This document shows positions 34,679-43,824 of a stretch of 64,000 nucleotides of DNA, in pieces. Each line of letters opens with the position of its first letter. The stretch's first letter is position 1. The notes beneath the pieces are model-generated. The model did not search any database, had not been told where the DNA came from, and saw nothing but the letters and a program-made list of their open reading frames with translations. Position numbers and translations under genes: made by a program. Source of the DNA: Chloroflexota bacterium (lineage in GTDB: Bacteria > Chloroflexota > Dormibacteria > Dormibacterales > Dormibacteraceae); assembly GCA_005880915.1 (NCBI GenBank), contig VBIW01000035.1, positions 124,001 through 188,000 of the forward strand. Direction: 5' to 3'.

Positions 34679-36895
34679 TCAAGGTTCGCGAGGCACAAGA
34701 CCGTGCGCCACGGCCCACGTCGCAACCTCTGTCCGGGAACGGAAGCCCAGCTTGTTACGTATTCGTTCCACGTGGCCTTCAGCTGTGCGCTCCGCGATGA
34801 ACAGGCGCTGCGCTATCTGCTTGTTGGTCAAACCGGCCGCCACCATCGCCGCGACCTCTCTTTCGCGCCGGCTCAACGGACCCCCCTCGGTCTCCGGCTC
34901 GGCGGCCTGGCCGGTCTCGCCGAGCCCGTACTCGAGCGCCTCGGCGTGGTTCATCGCCTGGCCTTCGTTCCAGATCGCCTCGCTCTTGCGCGGTCCAAGC
35001 TTCTTCCGGATGCGCTCGCTCGACTCCTTCAGCTGGCTGACCCGGAGCGGCCAGGTGCTCAGCGAGAATTCGCGCGACAGCCGGTCGACCGCGGCGGTGA
35101 GGCGGAGCGCGCGTTCGTCGTCGTTTCGGGCGGCCGCGACAAGCGCGAGTCCGCCGAGCGACCAGATCGTGCCGAAGGGATCGTTGAGGTCGCGTGAGAT
35201 CGACAGTGATTCGGACCAGCTGGCGGCTGCGCCGTCTATGTCGCCCAGACCGAATTGGGCGTTGGCCAGGCTCTCCACATACCGCTCCAGGGCGGGGCGG
35301 TCGCCGCGTGACCTGCTGAAGGCGACGCAGTCGGGAAGGTTTTCGAGCGCCTTGGAGAAGTCGCCCTGCTCGATGGCGAGAAACGCCATCTGGTTTTTGA
35401 CCTCGACAGCCAGCGCCTGGTCGGAAGACTTCTGCAGGAGGACCAGCGCCTCGTCGTACATGCGGGCCGACATGTCCATCCTTCCACTGGCGTGATAGAC
35501 GGGCCCTGCCCCGCGCAGGGCGTAGGCGATGAGCGCGGGGTCGCGGAGCTCGCGCGCCAGGGCCAGGCTCTCGTCGACCAGGGCGCGGCTGGTGTCATGG
35601 TCGCCCTGCCGGGAGACCAGGCGCGCCGCCAGGTTGAGCGCCCGGGCGCGGGTCGCGTTTCTAGCGGGTGCACGTTCGAGGCGATCCATCAGCAGGCTGC
35701 GCGTCCTGGGGTAGTCGGAAAACTCGGCGTCGGCAAGCTCGATCGCGACGGCCAGTCCCGCGTCTTCCGTGTTGTCCCTCGCCCAGGTCACCGCGGCCCA
35801 GAAGTTGGCCGACTCGCGCCGCGTCCACTCCCGCGCCGCAAAGAACTCGTAATGGCGGGCCCTGATGGTGCCGGCCTCACCGGACTCATCAAGCCTCTCG
35901 AGGCCAAAGTCGTGGTTCGATTCCAGCAAGCGGTAGCGCGTGCTGCCGTCCTCGATCCTGTCCGCCTCGACCATCGACTTCTGGACCAGGCCCGCGAGCA
36001 GTCCAAGCGCGTCGTCCCCTTCGCCCGGGTCGAAGCAGACGGCGCGCGCGGCTTCGAATGTAAACCCGCCCTGGAAGACGGCGAGGCGGCGGAAAAGCGC
36101 CTTCTCATCGGCGGTCAAGAGGCGATGGCTCCAATCGATCGCGGCCGTCATCGTCTGCTGACGCTCCGGCACGGTCCGCGCACCTGAGGCGAGGATGCGG
36201 AAGCGGTCGTTGAGGTTGGCAAGCAGCTCGCTCTCCGACATGAGGTCGAGCCGAGTTGCCGCCATCTCGATTGCCAGCGGCAGCCGGTCGAGCCGATTGC
36301 AGATCGCGGCGACCGGCTCGCGGTTTTGCTGAGCAATCTTGAAGCTGGGCGAGACGAGCCTTGCCCTTGCCTCGAACAGGCTGAGCGCGTCGGGGTCGCC
36401 GAGCGACGAGACCGGCCATCGCACCTCGCCCGGCACGCCGAGAGGCTCGCGGCTGGTCGTGAGAACTGTGACGTCTGGACAGTGGGCGAGGAGGTGGTGG
36501 CAGAAGGCGGCGCATGCGGTGACGATGTGCTCGCAGTTGTCGAGGATGAGGAGCGCTCGGCGCTGCGCCAACCACGACGAGACGACGTGCTGGGGCGCTC
36601 CGCGGCCAGGCAGCTCGAGGTTCGCGACCACGGCGGCGGCGACGTCGGTCTCGGCGGCCAGCTCGACCCACCAGATGCCGTCTGGCCACGCTCCGCGGTT
36701 CGCCCTGGCGACCTCCGCGGCGAGCCGGGTCTTGCCTGCGCCACCGGTGCCGGTGAGAGTGACCAGGCGGGAGCTGCGGACCAGCGTCTTGAGCGAGCGC
36801 AGCTCGGCCTCGCGCCCCACGAAGCTGGTGAGGTGGAGGGGCAGGTTGCTGGGTGGAGATGCCGCCTGGTGGCCACGGCCAGCCACCTTGTCCAT
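34679..36895 (-). CDS. NB-ARC ATPase / TPR / LuxR-type regulator
   Basis: A 738-residue signal-responsive regulator. An NB-ARC-type ATPase occupies residues about 20-340, with Walker A GTGGAGKT at 49-56, Walker B ALLILDNCEH near 115 and LTTSREPLGVPGE. A region of TPR-like helical repeats follows (about 380-640). A LuxR HTH closes the protein: SRREREVAAMVAAGLTNKQIAQRLFIAERTAEGHVERIRNKL. This is the LAL/MalT-like layout, in which nucleotide and ligand drive oligomerisation and activation. The inducer and targets are not evident. Confidence 0.9.
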   Translation of the reverse strand: MDKVAGRGHQAASPPSNLPLHLTSFVGREAELRSLKTLVRSSRLVTLTGTGGAGKTRLAAEVARANRGAWPDGIWWVELAAETDVAAAVVANLELPGRGAPQHVVSSWLAQRRALLILDNCEHIVTACAAFCHHLLAHCPDVTVLTTSREPLGVPGEVRWPVSSLGDPDALSLFEARARLVSPSFKIAQQNREPVAAICNRLDRLPLAIEMAATRLDLMSESELLANLNDRFRILASGARTVPERQQTMTAAIDWSHRLLTADEKALFRRLAVFQGGFTFEAARAVCFDPGEGDDALGLLAGLVQKSMVEADRIEDGSTRYRLLESNHDFGLERLDESGEAGTIRARHYEFFAAREWTRRESANFWAAVTWARDNTEDAGLAVAIELADAEFSDYPRTRSLLMDRLERAPARNATRARALNLAARLVSRQGDHDTSRALVDESLALARELRDPALIAYALRGAGPVYHASGRMDMSARMYDEALVLLQKSSDQALAVEVKNQMAFLAIEQGDFSKALENLPDCVAFSRSRGDRPALERYVESLANAQFGLGDIDGAAASWSESLSISRDLNDPFGTIWSLGGLALVAAARNDDERALRLTAAVDRLSREFSLSTWPLRVSQLKESSERIRKKLGPRKSEAIWNEGQAMNHAEALEYGLGETGQAAEPETEGGPLSRREREVAAMVAAGLTNKQIAQRLFIAERTAEGHVERIRNKLGFRSRTEVATWAVAHGLVPREP

Positions 36896-36953
36896 TCGCG
36901 TATCTTGCCGCAGCCCGGATGCATTTCGAGGACCTGCCTTATGGAGATAAAGG

Positions 36954-36983
36954 AGAGAGAGGGATTGGGGAATCCCTCTCTCT
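36954..36983. terminator. Perfect 13-bp hairpin
   Basis: AGAGAGAGGGATT and its complement flank a GGGG loop, after the stop of the gene at 37025 read on the minus strand and just upstream of the NB-ARC/LuxR gene. Confidence 0.65.
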
Positions 36984-37024
36984 GTAGTCGCACCCCGGGG
37001 ATGAAGGGTGCGGGTGTGACCGTC

Positions 37025-37393
37025 TTAGGGGAGCTCCTGGTGGCCACCCTTCCGAGTCACGAGACCGTCGTTCGATGCCGCCGCCGTGCTGGTGTTGCCG
37101 TACTGCGCGATGAAGTACGGGTCGTCCTGCAGGATCCGAGTCCCCCTGGGGGCCTTTGCCTGCGGGATGTAGCTCGGCAGCTCGGCGCCCGCGAGCGCCG
37201 GGTTGTCCTGGCGCAGGACGGTACCTGCGGCTGGGTGCACGGCCTGGCTGCCGACAACGGCCGCGCCGCTTCCGTTCACACCCCTGGCCACGTACCCGCC
37301 CATCGCCGCAAGACCCATTGCGACGAGGACGAGGACGGCTGCGACGAACAACTTCGGGACCGAAGTCCCACTGAACGATGCCCTGGCTTCCAT
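37025..37393 (-). CDS. Membrane-anchored hypothetical protein
   Basis: A 122-residue protein with one hydrophobic helix (residues 15-38, LFVAAVLVLVAMGLAAMGGYVA) after a short polar N-terminus. An extracytoplasmic tail follows, rich in Gly, Ala and Gln and containing DDPYFIAQYGN. No family recognised. It stands alone between hairpins at 36954 and 37500. Confidence 0.55.
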   Translation of the reverse strand: MEARASFSGTSVPKLFVAAVLVLVAMGLAAMGGYVARGVNGSGAAVVGSQAVHPAAGTVLRQDNPALAGAELPSYIPQAKAPRGTRILQDDPYFIAQYGNTSTAAASNDGLVTRKGGHQELP

Positions 37394-37499
37394 CTCTGTC
37401 TCCTCTCAGTTTTTTGATTTGGCCCGTCGTGCGAGCCGTGATGTGAGAGTAGGAATCAGGGGTGGTCGTTCAAAAGGCGGGAAACACCTGAAACTAAGC

Positions 37500-37534
37500 G
37501 GGGCAGGTACCTGATTTCGGGTACCTGCCCCTTT
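37500..37534. terminator. Strong hairpin terminator
   Basis: A 12-bp perfect stem (GGGGCAGGTACC with GGTACCTGCCCC) and an 8-base loop, followed by TTT on the plus strand. It lies 5 bp after the stop of the minus-strand phosphatase gene. Confidence 0.75.
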
Positions 37535-37538
37535 GGGT

Positions 37539-39626
37539 TTACGAGGCCGCGGCGTGGACCTCAGCCAGGAGCTGCCGGCCCTGGGCGATGAGGCTTGCCT
37601 TCTCGCTTTCGTTGTGCTGTCCCGACCCGGGAGCTGTGCTGTCGAGCAGCGTGATCATCTGGGCGGCCAGCGAATCGCGCCTGGCATTCCAGTCCGCGAT
37701 CGTCGCGTCTGCGCTGGCATAGGTCTGGTCGCCGGCGCTGTTGCTCAGCATTGCCCTGGTGGCAAACCGGATGCTGTCGAGCGAAAGCTGCCCCACGGGG
37801 GCGTTGATCTGCTTGTAGACGGCGGCCAGCTGGTTCGAGCCCTGGCTCGACTCAGCCAGCACTTCCGAGATGGGCCGGCCCTGGTGCGCGTAGTCATCCC
37901 GGAGGCCGGTCAACGCCATGAGTGTCGGCCGGATGTCGGAGTGGTCGGTCCAGACGCCACCGGTTGCGCCGAGGTTTCGCACGTCCGGCCCGACGATGCC
38001 GAGCCACGTGGTGTTGATCTCGGGCGCGATGTCGCCGTGGTTCCAGTTGAAGGCGGGGTTGATGCTGATGCACGGCGAGCTGCAGCTCGGGGCGCCGGCG
38101 AACAGGAAGTAGTCAGGCTTGGCGAACATGGTGAAGGTCGGATTGCGCTTCGGGTCGGCGGTCTGCATGTGCATCAGCTTCATCTCGGCCTGATCGGCCA
38201 GGAAGTTGTCGACCCGCTCATTCACGTTCGTGTAGGGGTTGGTCGCGGTGATCGTGCCGGCGGCCCGCTCCAGGCCCCGGGCGTCGCTCGAGGTCTGGTC
38301 TGGGTTGCCGTTGATGTACACGGTCGGCGCCGAGTCGCTGTGCACGGTGAAATTCGTGGTGGCGGTGGTCTGCGATCCGACAAGGCCCTTCAGGTTGGCT
38401 GATACCTCACCGATCGGGTTGTAGGTGCAGGGCACGTTGACTCCATCGCAGCCGGCCGGGGTCGGAGGGGATGCGATCAGGTGGTCGCCCTCGTCCGAGG
38501 TGAAGACAAACACGCTGTTCGAGCGGTTGATTCCGTCTTTGGCAAGCCTCGCGAAGAACGCCGCGAATGCCTGGTCATAGGTCTTCAGCTGCTTGACGTA
38601 GTTGGCTTCACCGGGCCCCCACGGGTTGGCGTCGGTGAACGGCAGGTGGGCGGCGTGGGCGTCCGAGATGTAGCCATACGTCACAGGCACGCCGTGCTCC
38701 TGCATCTGCGCGACGTAGCCCAGCGTGTTGTTGGCCGGCATCTGGTCGAAGCCGGGGAACGCCGTGATCGCCGAGCCGTTCATCGCGGTGACGCCGCCGA
38801 TTGCGGGCGCGACGTACTTGTGTCCGAAAAGCGCCTGGTAGCCGGCGTACCCGCCGGGCTCGTCAGGCAGCATGTCAGGTCGAGCGTGACTCGAGCTCGC
38901 GCACATGACGTTGCCGTGCGCGCAGTGGATGGCGATGCCGACGAAGTCTCCGGTTGCAGGCTGGCCGGTGCTCGGGTCGCTGGCAGCCGCCTCAGCCGCC
39001 TCCGCGGACCCGGCGCCGAAAACGGTCGGAATATCGATGCCGATGTTCTCGAGCTCGATGTTCGCGGTCGAGACTCCGCCGACGTTACATCCCGCGCGCG
39101 TGAAGGGCACCCACGGGGCGGGCGCGTTCTTGCCCTGGGCCGTGAGCATGTTGAATGTCGTGTCGGTGCCCGCCGCCGAGGTGGGGTCGAAGAGCGGGGC
39201 GGTCCAGTACGCGAAGGACACGCCCAGGCTCGTCTTCTTGGTGGGCAGGTAGTAGCGGAACGAGTTGGAGATGGGCACCCCCATCTGGTCGCCGTAAACG
39301 CCGGTGAGGCTGGTCAAGATGTCTGTCGCGGTGTGGGCGATGATCGGCGTGTGCTGGTCGGTGAGCAGCGTGCCGTTGTCTTTCAGAAAGTTCAGCAGCG
39401 CCGGCATCTGCTCGAGATCGGATGGAACGTTCGGGTTGTCGCGCGAAAAGTGCGTGTTGTCGAAGACGATGTTGATCACGTGCTGCACGCCGTTGCCAAG
39501 CTGGCAGCTCGACGACGCCGCATTCGAGACGCTGGTGGCGGCGCTACTCGCGTGGGCTGGGACTGCCGCAGCCTGCCACCCGACTGAGAGAACCGCGACA
39601 ACCACGAGCCGGATCAACCGCTTCAT
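37539..39626 (-). CDS. Secreted alkaline phosphatase-superfamily protein
   Basis: A 695-residue exported protein from ATG 39626, with GGGGGT upstream and a signal peptide ending at VPAHA near residue 26. The mature part has VINIVFDNTHFSRDNPN for the N-terminal metal/nucleophile region, HTPIIAHTATDILTSLTG, FVFTSDEGDHLIASP for the second metal site and GIVGPDVRNLGATGGVWTDHSDIRPTLMAL. This order is that of phosphodiesterase, phosphoglycerate mutase or sulfatase-like enzymes. The substrate is not readable. It ends at the hairpin at 37500 and is one of two secreted phosphoesterase-like proteins here. Confidence 0.75.
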   Translation of the reverse strand: MKRLIRLVVVAVLSVGWQAAAVPAHASSAATSVSNAASSSCQLGNGVQHVINIVFDNTHFSRDNPNVPSDLEQMPALLNFLKDNGTLLTDQHTPIIAHTATDILTSLTGVYGDQMGVPISNSFRYYLPTKKTSLGVSFAYWTAPLFDPTSAAGTDTTFNMLTAQGKNAPAPWVPFTRAGCNVGGVSTANIELENIGIDIPTVFGAGSAEAAEAAASDPSTGQPATGDFVGIAIHCAHGNVMCASSSHARPDMLPDEPGGYAGYQALFGHKYVAPAIGGVTAMNGSAITAFPGFDQMPANNTLGYVAQMQEHGVPVTYGYISDAHAAHLPFTDANPWGPGEANYVKQLKTYDQAFAAFFARLAKDGINRSNSVFVFTSDEGDHLIASPPTPAGCDGVNVPCTYNPIGEVSANLKGLVGSQTTATTNFTVHSDSAPTVYINGNPDQTSSDARGLERAAGTITATNPYTNVNERVDNFLADQAEMKLMHMQTADPKRNPTFTMFAKPDYFLFAGAPSCSSPCISINPAFNWNHGDIAPEINTTWLGIVGPDVRNLGATGGVWTDHSDIRPTLMALTGLRDDYAHQGRPISEVLAESSQGSNQLAAVYKQINAPVGQLSLDSIRFATRAMLSNSAGDQTYASADATIADWNARRDSLAAQMITLLDSTAPGSGQHNESEKASLIAQGRQLLAEVHAAAS

Positions 39627-39747
39627 GCCGTACCCCCTATCGCTGAACAGCCGCCTGCACCAGAGCACCGACCGTAACCCACCGTGCGTTATGCGTGGGT
39701 TAGGGGCGGTTTAGCACTTCGACCTTATGCAGTGTCGGGGCGGCGTG

Positions 39748-41022
39748 TCAAGACGGCTGTTGGATGGCCGCCTGCATGTCCTTTGCCGCCTTGTCCAGGA
39801 GCGCGGCCTCCTCGTCGCTCGGCATCGGTGCGCGGCCGCCGACGACCCTCGCCCAGATCTGGCCGAGGTACGGCTCGAGGGCCTTCTCGATCCTGGGCCA
39901 GGCCGGAATCGTCGGGAACGTTCTCCCGGCGCTGATCTGTGATTTGAACGGCGCGAAGTACTGGTTGCTCGCGAATACGCTCGCGCCGGCTGCCGCGACG
40001 AGCGCGGGATACATCCCGATCTGCGCGACGTAAGTGGTCTGTCCTTCCTGGCCGGCCAGCCACTTCACCCATTCGTAGGCGGCCGTCTCGTGCCCGCTCG
40101 CCTTGAGGATCGAGAGGTTGCTGCCGCCGGCGTAGACGATGTGGCCGGCCGGACCGGGCGGAAACGGCGCGACGCCATAGTTGCCGTGAAGCTGCGCACC
40201 GAGCCCGAGTCCGCTGAATGTGACCGCAAATCTGCCGGCCGCGAACATCGACGCCACGGCGGTGTCGCTCTGCTGGATGGTCGCCGCGTCCGAGAAGATG
40301 CCTGCGAGGCGCTGATATTCGTCGACCCCGTTCAGCGATGCGGGCTGGTTGATCATCGCCTGCGTCCCGTCGTCGCTGACGAAGGAGCCACCGGCTCCCC
40401 ACACCCAGGGAGCGAAGTCGCCGACCTGGCTCCCGTCACCCTTCCCGAGTCCGAGCGGCAGAAGGGTGTGTGCGTCATGGATCGCGGTCAAGGTCTGCTG
40501 CAGCGCACCCCAGCTCGTGAATGCAGCAGCCGGGTCGATGCCAAGGCGCTGCAGGATGTCGGTTCGGTAGTAAACAGCTTTGGTGTCGATGAACCACGGG
40601 ATCGCCGTGGTCTTGCCGCTGTGGAAGGCGCCCGATGTGTTCCACGCCGCAGGGACGAACGCATCTTTGCCGCCGAGGCTTTGAACTTCGGCGGCCGAGA
40701 ACTCATGCAGCGCGCCGGTGGCCTCAAAGGCCCCGACCCACCCCGCATCGACCTGCATGACGTCGGGTCCGCCGCCGCCGCTCAGGGCCGCCAGCATCCT
40801 GGCGTACGCGTCGGGGGCGTTGATCATCGTGCCTTTGACTTCGATGTCCGGGTGGGCTGTGTGGAATGCCTTGGCGGCGGCATGGAACTGTTGGTCAGGC
40901 TGCGCACCACTCGCGAGGTACCAGAAGTTGAGGGTCGTCGCGGCCGCTGTGGTCGGTGGGGAGGAGCCGGTGCAGGCGACGGCCAGGATCAGACCGGCTG
41001 CTGCGGGCGCAAGCCACCTCAC
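39748..41022 (-). CDS. Orphan ABC sugar-binding lipoprotein (family 1)
   Basis: A 424-residue extracellular solute-binding protein. The leader ends at lipobox AVAC with Cys17. The mature protein has TTLNFWYLASGAQPDQQFHAAAKAF, GGGGPDVMQVDAGWVGAFEATGAL and a C-terminal PTIPAWPRIEKALEPYLGQIWARVV, all typical of MalE/UgpB-like proteins. No permease or ATPase gene is adjacent, so it must work with components encoded elsewhere or is a stray copy. GTG start behind AGGAAAC. Confidence 0.87.
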   Translation of the reverse strand: MRWLAPAAAGLILAVACTGSSPPTTAAATTLNFWYLASGAQPDQQFHAAAKAFHTAHPDIEVKGTMINAPDAYARMLAALSGGGGPDVMQVDAGWVGAFEATGALHEFSAAEVQSLGGKDAFVPAAWNTSGAFHSGKTTAIPWFIDTKAVYYRTDILQRLGIDPAAAFTSWGALQQTLTAIHDAHTLLPLGLGKGDGSQVGDFAPWVWGAGGSFVSDDGTQAMINQPASLNGVDEYQRLAGIFSDAATIQQSDTAVASMFAAGRFAVTFSGLGLGAQLHGNYGVAPFPPGPAGHIVYAGGSNLSILKASGHETAAYEWVKWLAGQEGQTTYVAQIGMYPALVAAAGASVFASNQYFAPFKSQISAGRTFPTIPAWPRIEKALEPYLGQIWARVVGGRAPMPSDEEAALLDKAAKDMQAAIQQPS

Positions 41023-41102
41023 CTTGTTTCCTAACGCGAATTCTGCCCGGCCCCTGTGCGGGAGGGCCGGAGGAGCGTCACCAGATGGTGACGGTTATCG
41101 GG

Positions 41103-41243
41103 TCAGTCGCGCGGAGACGCAGGCCACCACGGAGTCGCCCGGTCGGTGTCGGGCAGGCGTGAGTCGGCGCCCCAGCGCAGCGCCATCAACCCGATGCCGA
41201 GGCTGACGAATCCCGTGATGAGGGCCGCCAACATGATTTCCAT
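41103..41243 (-). CDS. Putative 46-residue membrane protein
   Basis: A short frame from ATG 41243 to TGA 41103. Residues 4-23 are a hydrophobic helix (MLAALITGFVSLGIGLMALR), followed by a polar tail ending in WWPASPRD. It diverges from the LysR gene. No strong ribosome site is seen, so it may be spurious, but the amphipathic design is protein-like. Confidence 0.35.
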   Translation of the reverse strand: MEIMLAALITGFVSLGIGLMALRWGADSRLPDTDRATPWWPASPRD

Positions 41244-41305
41244 GGATCTAGTGTTCCCAATCTGAATCTCCGGAGCAACATGGATTTGCCTGATAAAATA
41301 TCGCT

Positions 41306-42253
41306 GTGCCGGATAATTGGCAGAGCGTCGAGATCAAGCACCTGCGCGCCCTGCGGGCGATCGCCGAGACCGGGACGTTCTGGTCCGCGTCCGAGCAGCT
41401 GAACAGCTCGCTTTCGACGGTGAGCGACCACGTGACGGCGCTCGAGGCCCTGGTCGGGCAGCGCCTGATCGAGCGTTCTCGGGGCCGGCGGACTGTCGAG
41501 CTGACCGAAGCGGGGAGGCTGCTCCTCGGCCACGCCGACGCGATCGAGTCCAGGCTCGGGGCGGCGGAGGCGGATTTTCGGGCCTACGCCGCCGGGCGGT
41601 CGGGCAGCCTGCGCATCGGCATCTATCAAAGTGTCGCGAACAAGGTGCTGCCGGAGGTGATGCGGCGGTTCCGCGAGGGTTGGCCGGACGTCGAGGTCGT
41701 GGTGACGGAGGCCGCCCTGGACTCGGACCTGGTCGCCTCGGTGGAGCGGGGCGAGCTCGACCTGTCCTTCGCCATCCAGCCCATCCGCGACGGTCCGTTC
41801 GAGGTGCGCGAGCTCATGCGCGATCCCTATGTGTTGGTGACGGCGGCCGGTTCGGCGTTGCCGCGGCGCCGGCCCAGGGTGGCCGACCTGGCCGACCGGC
41901 CGATGGTCGGCTTTCAGCGCGGCGAGCACCAGGACCTGGCCGAGGATTTTGTCCGGGCCCGGGGCGTGAAGCCACGCATCGTGTTCCGTTCCAACGACAA
42001 CGGGACCGTGCAGGCCATGGTCGCGGCAGGGGTTGGCGTCGCGCTGGCGCCGCTGCTCGCGGTCGACGAGACCGACCGGAAGGTGCGGGTCGCGCAGCTC
42101 GTGGAGCCGATCCCGCCCCGCGTCCTGGTTGTGGTGTGGCATCGGGACCGCTACCGGCAGCCGGCGGTCGCCGCTTTCGTGGACACTGCCGTGGCGGTCG
42201 CTTCGGATATAGAGCGCGCGCACGAGGCGTTCCTGCGCCGGCGCGCGAGCTAG
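41306..42253 (+). CDS. LysR-family transcriptional regulator
   Basis: A 315-residue regulator. The N-terminal winged HTH is HLRALRAIAETGTFWSASEQLNSSLSTVSDHVTALEALVGQRL, and the C-terminal two-lobed effector domain runs from GSLRIGIYQSVANKVLPEVM to the end. GTG start at 41306, with TAAAAT six bases upstream as a possible -10 for a leaderless message. It diverges from the small gene at 41103 and is convergent with the GNAT gene, overlapping it by 4 bp. Confidence 0.9.
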   Translation: MPDNWQSVEIKHLRALRAIAETGTFWSASEQLNSSLSTVSDHVTALEALVGQRLIERSRGRRTVELTEAGRLLLGHADAIESRLGAAEADFRAYAAGRSGSLRIGIYQSVANKVLPEVMRRFREGWPDVEVVVTEAALDSDLVASVERGELDLSFAIQPIRDGPFEVRELMRDPYVLVTAAGSALPRRRPRVADLADRPMVGFQRGEHQDLAEDFVRARGVKPRIVFRSNDNGTVQAMVAAGVGVALAPLLAVDETDRKVRVAQLVEPIPPRVLVVVWHRDRYRQPAVAAFVDTAVAVASDIERAHEAFLRRRAS

Positions 42254-42783
42254 CCCGCCGGCGCGTCCATCGTAAAAACGAGCTCGAGTCCGTCGACCTC
42301 ATCCTGCTGCGTGCCGACCTGTTGAAATCCGATCGCGCGGACGACCGCGAGCGAAGGCGCGTTGTCAGGCGACACGGTGGCGAATACTTTTTTCTCGCCA
42401 TGCTCGAACGCCCACTTGACCAGCGCGCCCGCCGCCTCCCTGGCGAAGCCGCGGCCGCGAAACGGTTCGAAGACGGTGTAGCCGATCTCCGCCCGGCCGA
42501 TCGTCTCGGGCGCCCCATGGAAGCCGCAGTGGCCGACCACCCCCAACGTCTCCGACACCATGAGCCGCGCCATCCACTCCCGCCGGCGCGGCGATTGCCC
42601 CATGCGTTGGAGCTGGATCGGCAGGAAGCCCTCGAGCTCGTCGCTATTTGGAAACTCGTCGGGAACGATTCGGCCAAGCACACGCTCCGCCTCCGGGCGG
42701 TCCCCTTCGATGAGCCTGCGGATGGCGATGGGGTCGAAAGGAATCAGCTCGAGGTGCGGCGTGCGAATCGAGCTAACCGACAT
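42250..42783 (-). CDS. GNAT-family N-acetyltransferase (RimJ-like)
   Basis: A 177-residue acetyltransferase using acetyl-CoA. Motif A is GYTVFEPFRGRGFAREAAGALVKWAF, with the R/Q-x-x-G-x-A pyrophosphate loop as RGRGFA. VSPDNAPSLAVVRAIGFQQVG follows. The length and motifs resemble ribosomal-protein acetyltransferases, but the acceptor is unknown. It overlaps the WYL regulator gene by 11 bp, so the pair forms an operon. Confidence 0.87.
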   Translation of the reverse strand: MSVSSIRTPHLELIPFDPIAIRRLIEGDRPEAERVLGRIVPDEFPNSDELEGFLPIQLQRMGQSPRRREWMARLMVSETLGVVGHCGFHGAPETIGRAEIGYTVFEPFRGRGFAREAAGALVKWAFEHGEKKVFATVSPDNAPSLAVVRAIGFQQVGTQQDEVDGLELVFTMDAPAG

Positions 42784-43729
42784 TGGCGGCGGCAGCGTAA
42801 CGGCCCGCGAGCGTGCTCATGCGAGCCACGAGCTCGGGTGGATCGGTGACGACGAAGTCTGCGTCGAGCATTCCGAGATAGAGGGCGAGCATCTCCACTG
42901 AATTGGAACGCGCCAGCACGGCGCAGGTGCTTTCATCGATCGGCTCGATGGCGACGTCGCGGGGCACTCGCTCCGCAATCACATGGGCCGGCGCTTTGAC
43001 GATCACGCGCGCCTCGTACCGCTGCGGAGCAGAGCGCACGCTGCGCGTGACGTATGCGGCGATGTCCTCAGCGGGGAGCTCGCGTGGCGTGAAGTGTGGG
43101 CCGGTCGGTCTTTGCACCTGCATGCGATCGACCCGAAACGTACGCCATGCGAGGCGGTCGCGGTCCCACGCCACGAGATACCAGCGACGGCCGAGGTGGA
43201 CGAGGCGGTATGGCTCGACGGATCTCGTGCTTTCCGTGCCGTCGTTCTTTTTGTAGTCGATGCGGATCAGCTCGAGGTCGCGGCACGCGCTGGCGATCGT
43301 GGCGAGCATGTGCGGATCGACAGTCGGTCCCGTCGATGCGACGGCGACGGTGTAGGCCTGGAGCGCGTTCACGCGCCGGCGCAGTCGAGCGGGGAAGACC
43401 TGCTCGAGCTTGACCAGAGCGCGAACCGCCGTCTCTTCGATCCCCGCGATGCCGCCGGCTGTCGAGGAGCGGAGCGCCACCGCCACCGCCACCGCCTCGT
43501 CGTCCTCGAGGAGAAGCGGTGGCATGGCCGCCCCTGAGCCGAGGCGATATCCCCCGGCGACGCCGGGCGCCGCCTCCACCGGGTAGCCGAGCTCGCGGAG
43601 CCTGGAGACGTCGTTGCGGACAGTCCTGGTGCTCACTTCTAGCCTCTCCGCGAGCTGCGCGCCGCTCCAGTCGCGGCGCGTTTCGAGCAAGGTCAGGAGG
43701 CGCAGCAGCCGGGCCGAGGTGTTAAGCAT
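42773..43729 (-). CDS. WYL-domain transcriptional regulator (YafY-like)
   Basis: A 318-residue protein. The N-terminal HTH_11 domain is RLLRLLTLLETRRDWSGAQLAERLEVSTRTVRNDVSRLRELGYPVEA. The WYL domain follows near residues 145-220, with GRRWYLVAWDRDRLAWRTFRVDRM. A WCX-type C-terminal domain closes it. WYL proteins sense ligands, sometimes nucleic acid. It lies upstream of the GNAT gene and diverges from the exporter gene at 43825, which it may regulate. Confidence 0.88.
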   Translation of the reverse strand: MLNTSARLLRLLTLLETRRDWSGAQLAERLEVSTRTVRNDVSRLRELGYPVEAAPGVAGGYRLGSGAAMPPLLLEDDEAVAVAVALRSSTAGGIAGIEETAVRALVKLEQVFPARLRRRVNALQAYTVAVASTGPTVDPHMLATIASACRDLELIRIDYKKNDGTESTRSVEPYRLVHLGRRWYLVAWDRDRLAWRTFRVDRMQVQRPTGPHFTPRELPAEDIAAYVTRSVRSAPQRYEARVIVKAPAHVIAERVPRDVAIEPIDESTCAVLARSNSVEMLALYLGMLDADFVVTDPPELVARMSTLAGRYAAAANVG

Positions 43730-43824
43730 GCTTTCTCAATCCTGCATCGTATTGCGGAACGTTCTCTGCCGCAATGACTCATAGCCTTCTCTCGTCGCAA
43801 ACGGCTCGAGATGGAGGTAAGAAG

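Noticed and set aside
41317..42849. Plus-strand frame of 510 codons across LysR and GNAT genes
   Set aside because: Arg/Gly/Ala-rich shadow; both underlying genes have strong family matches.
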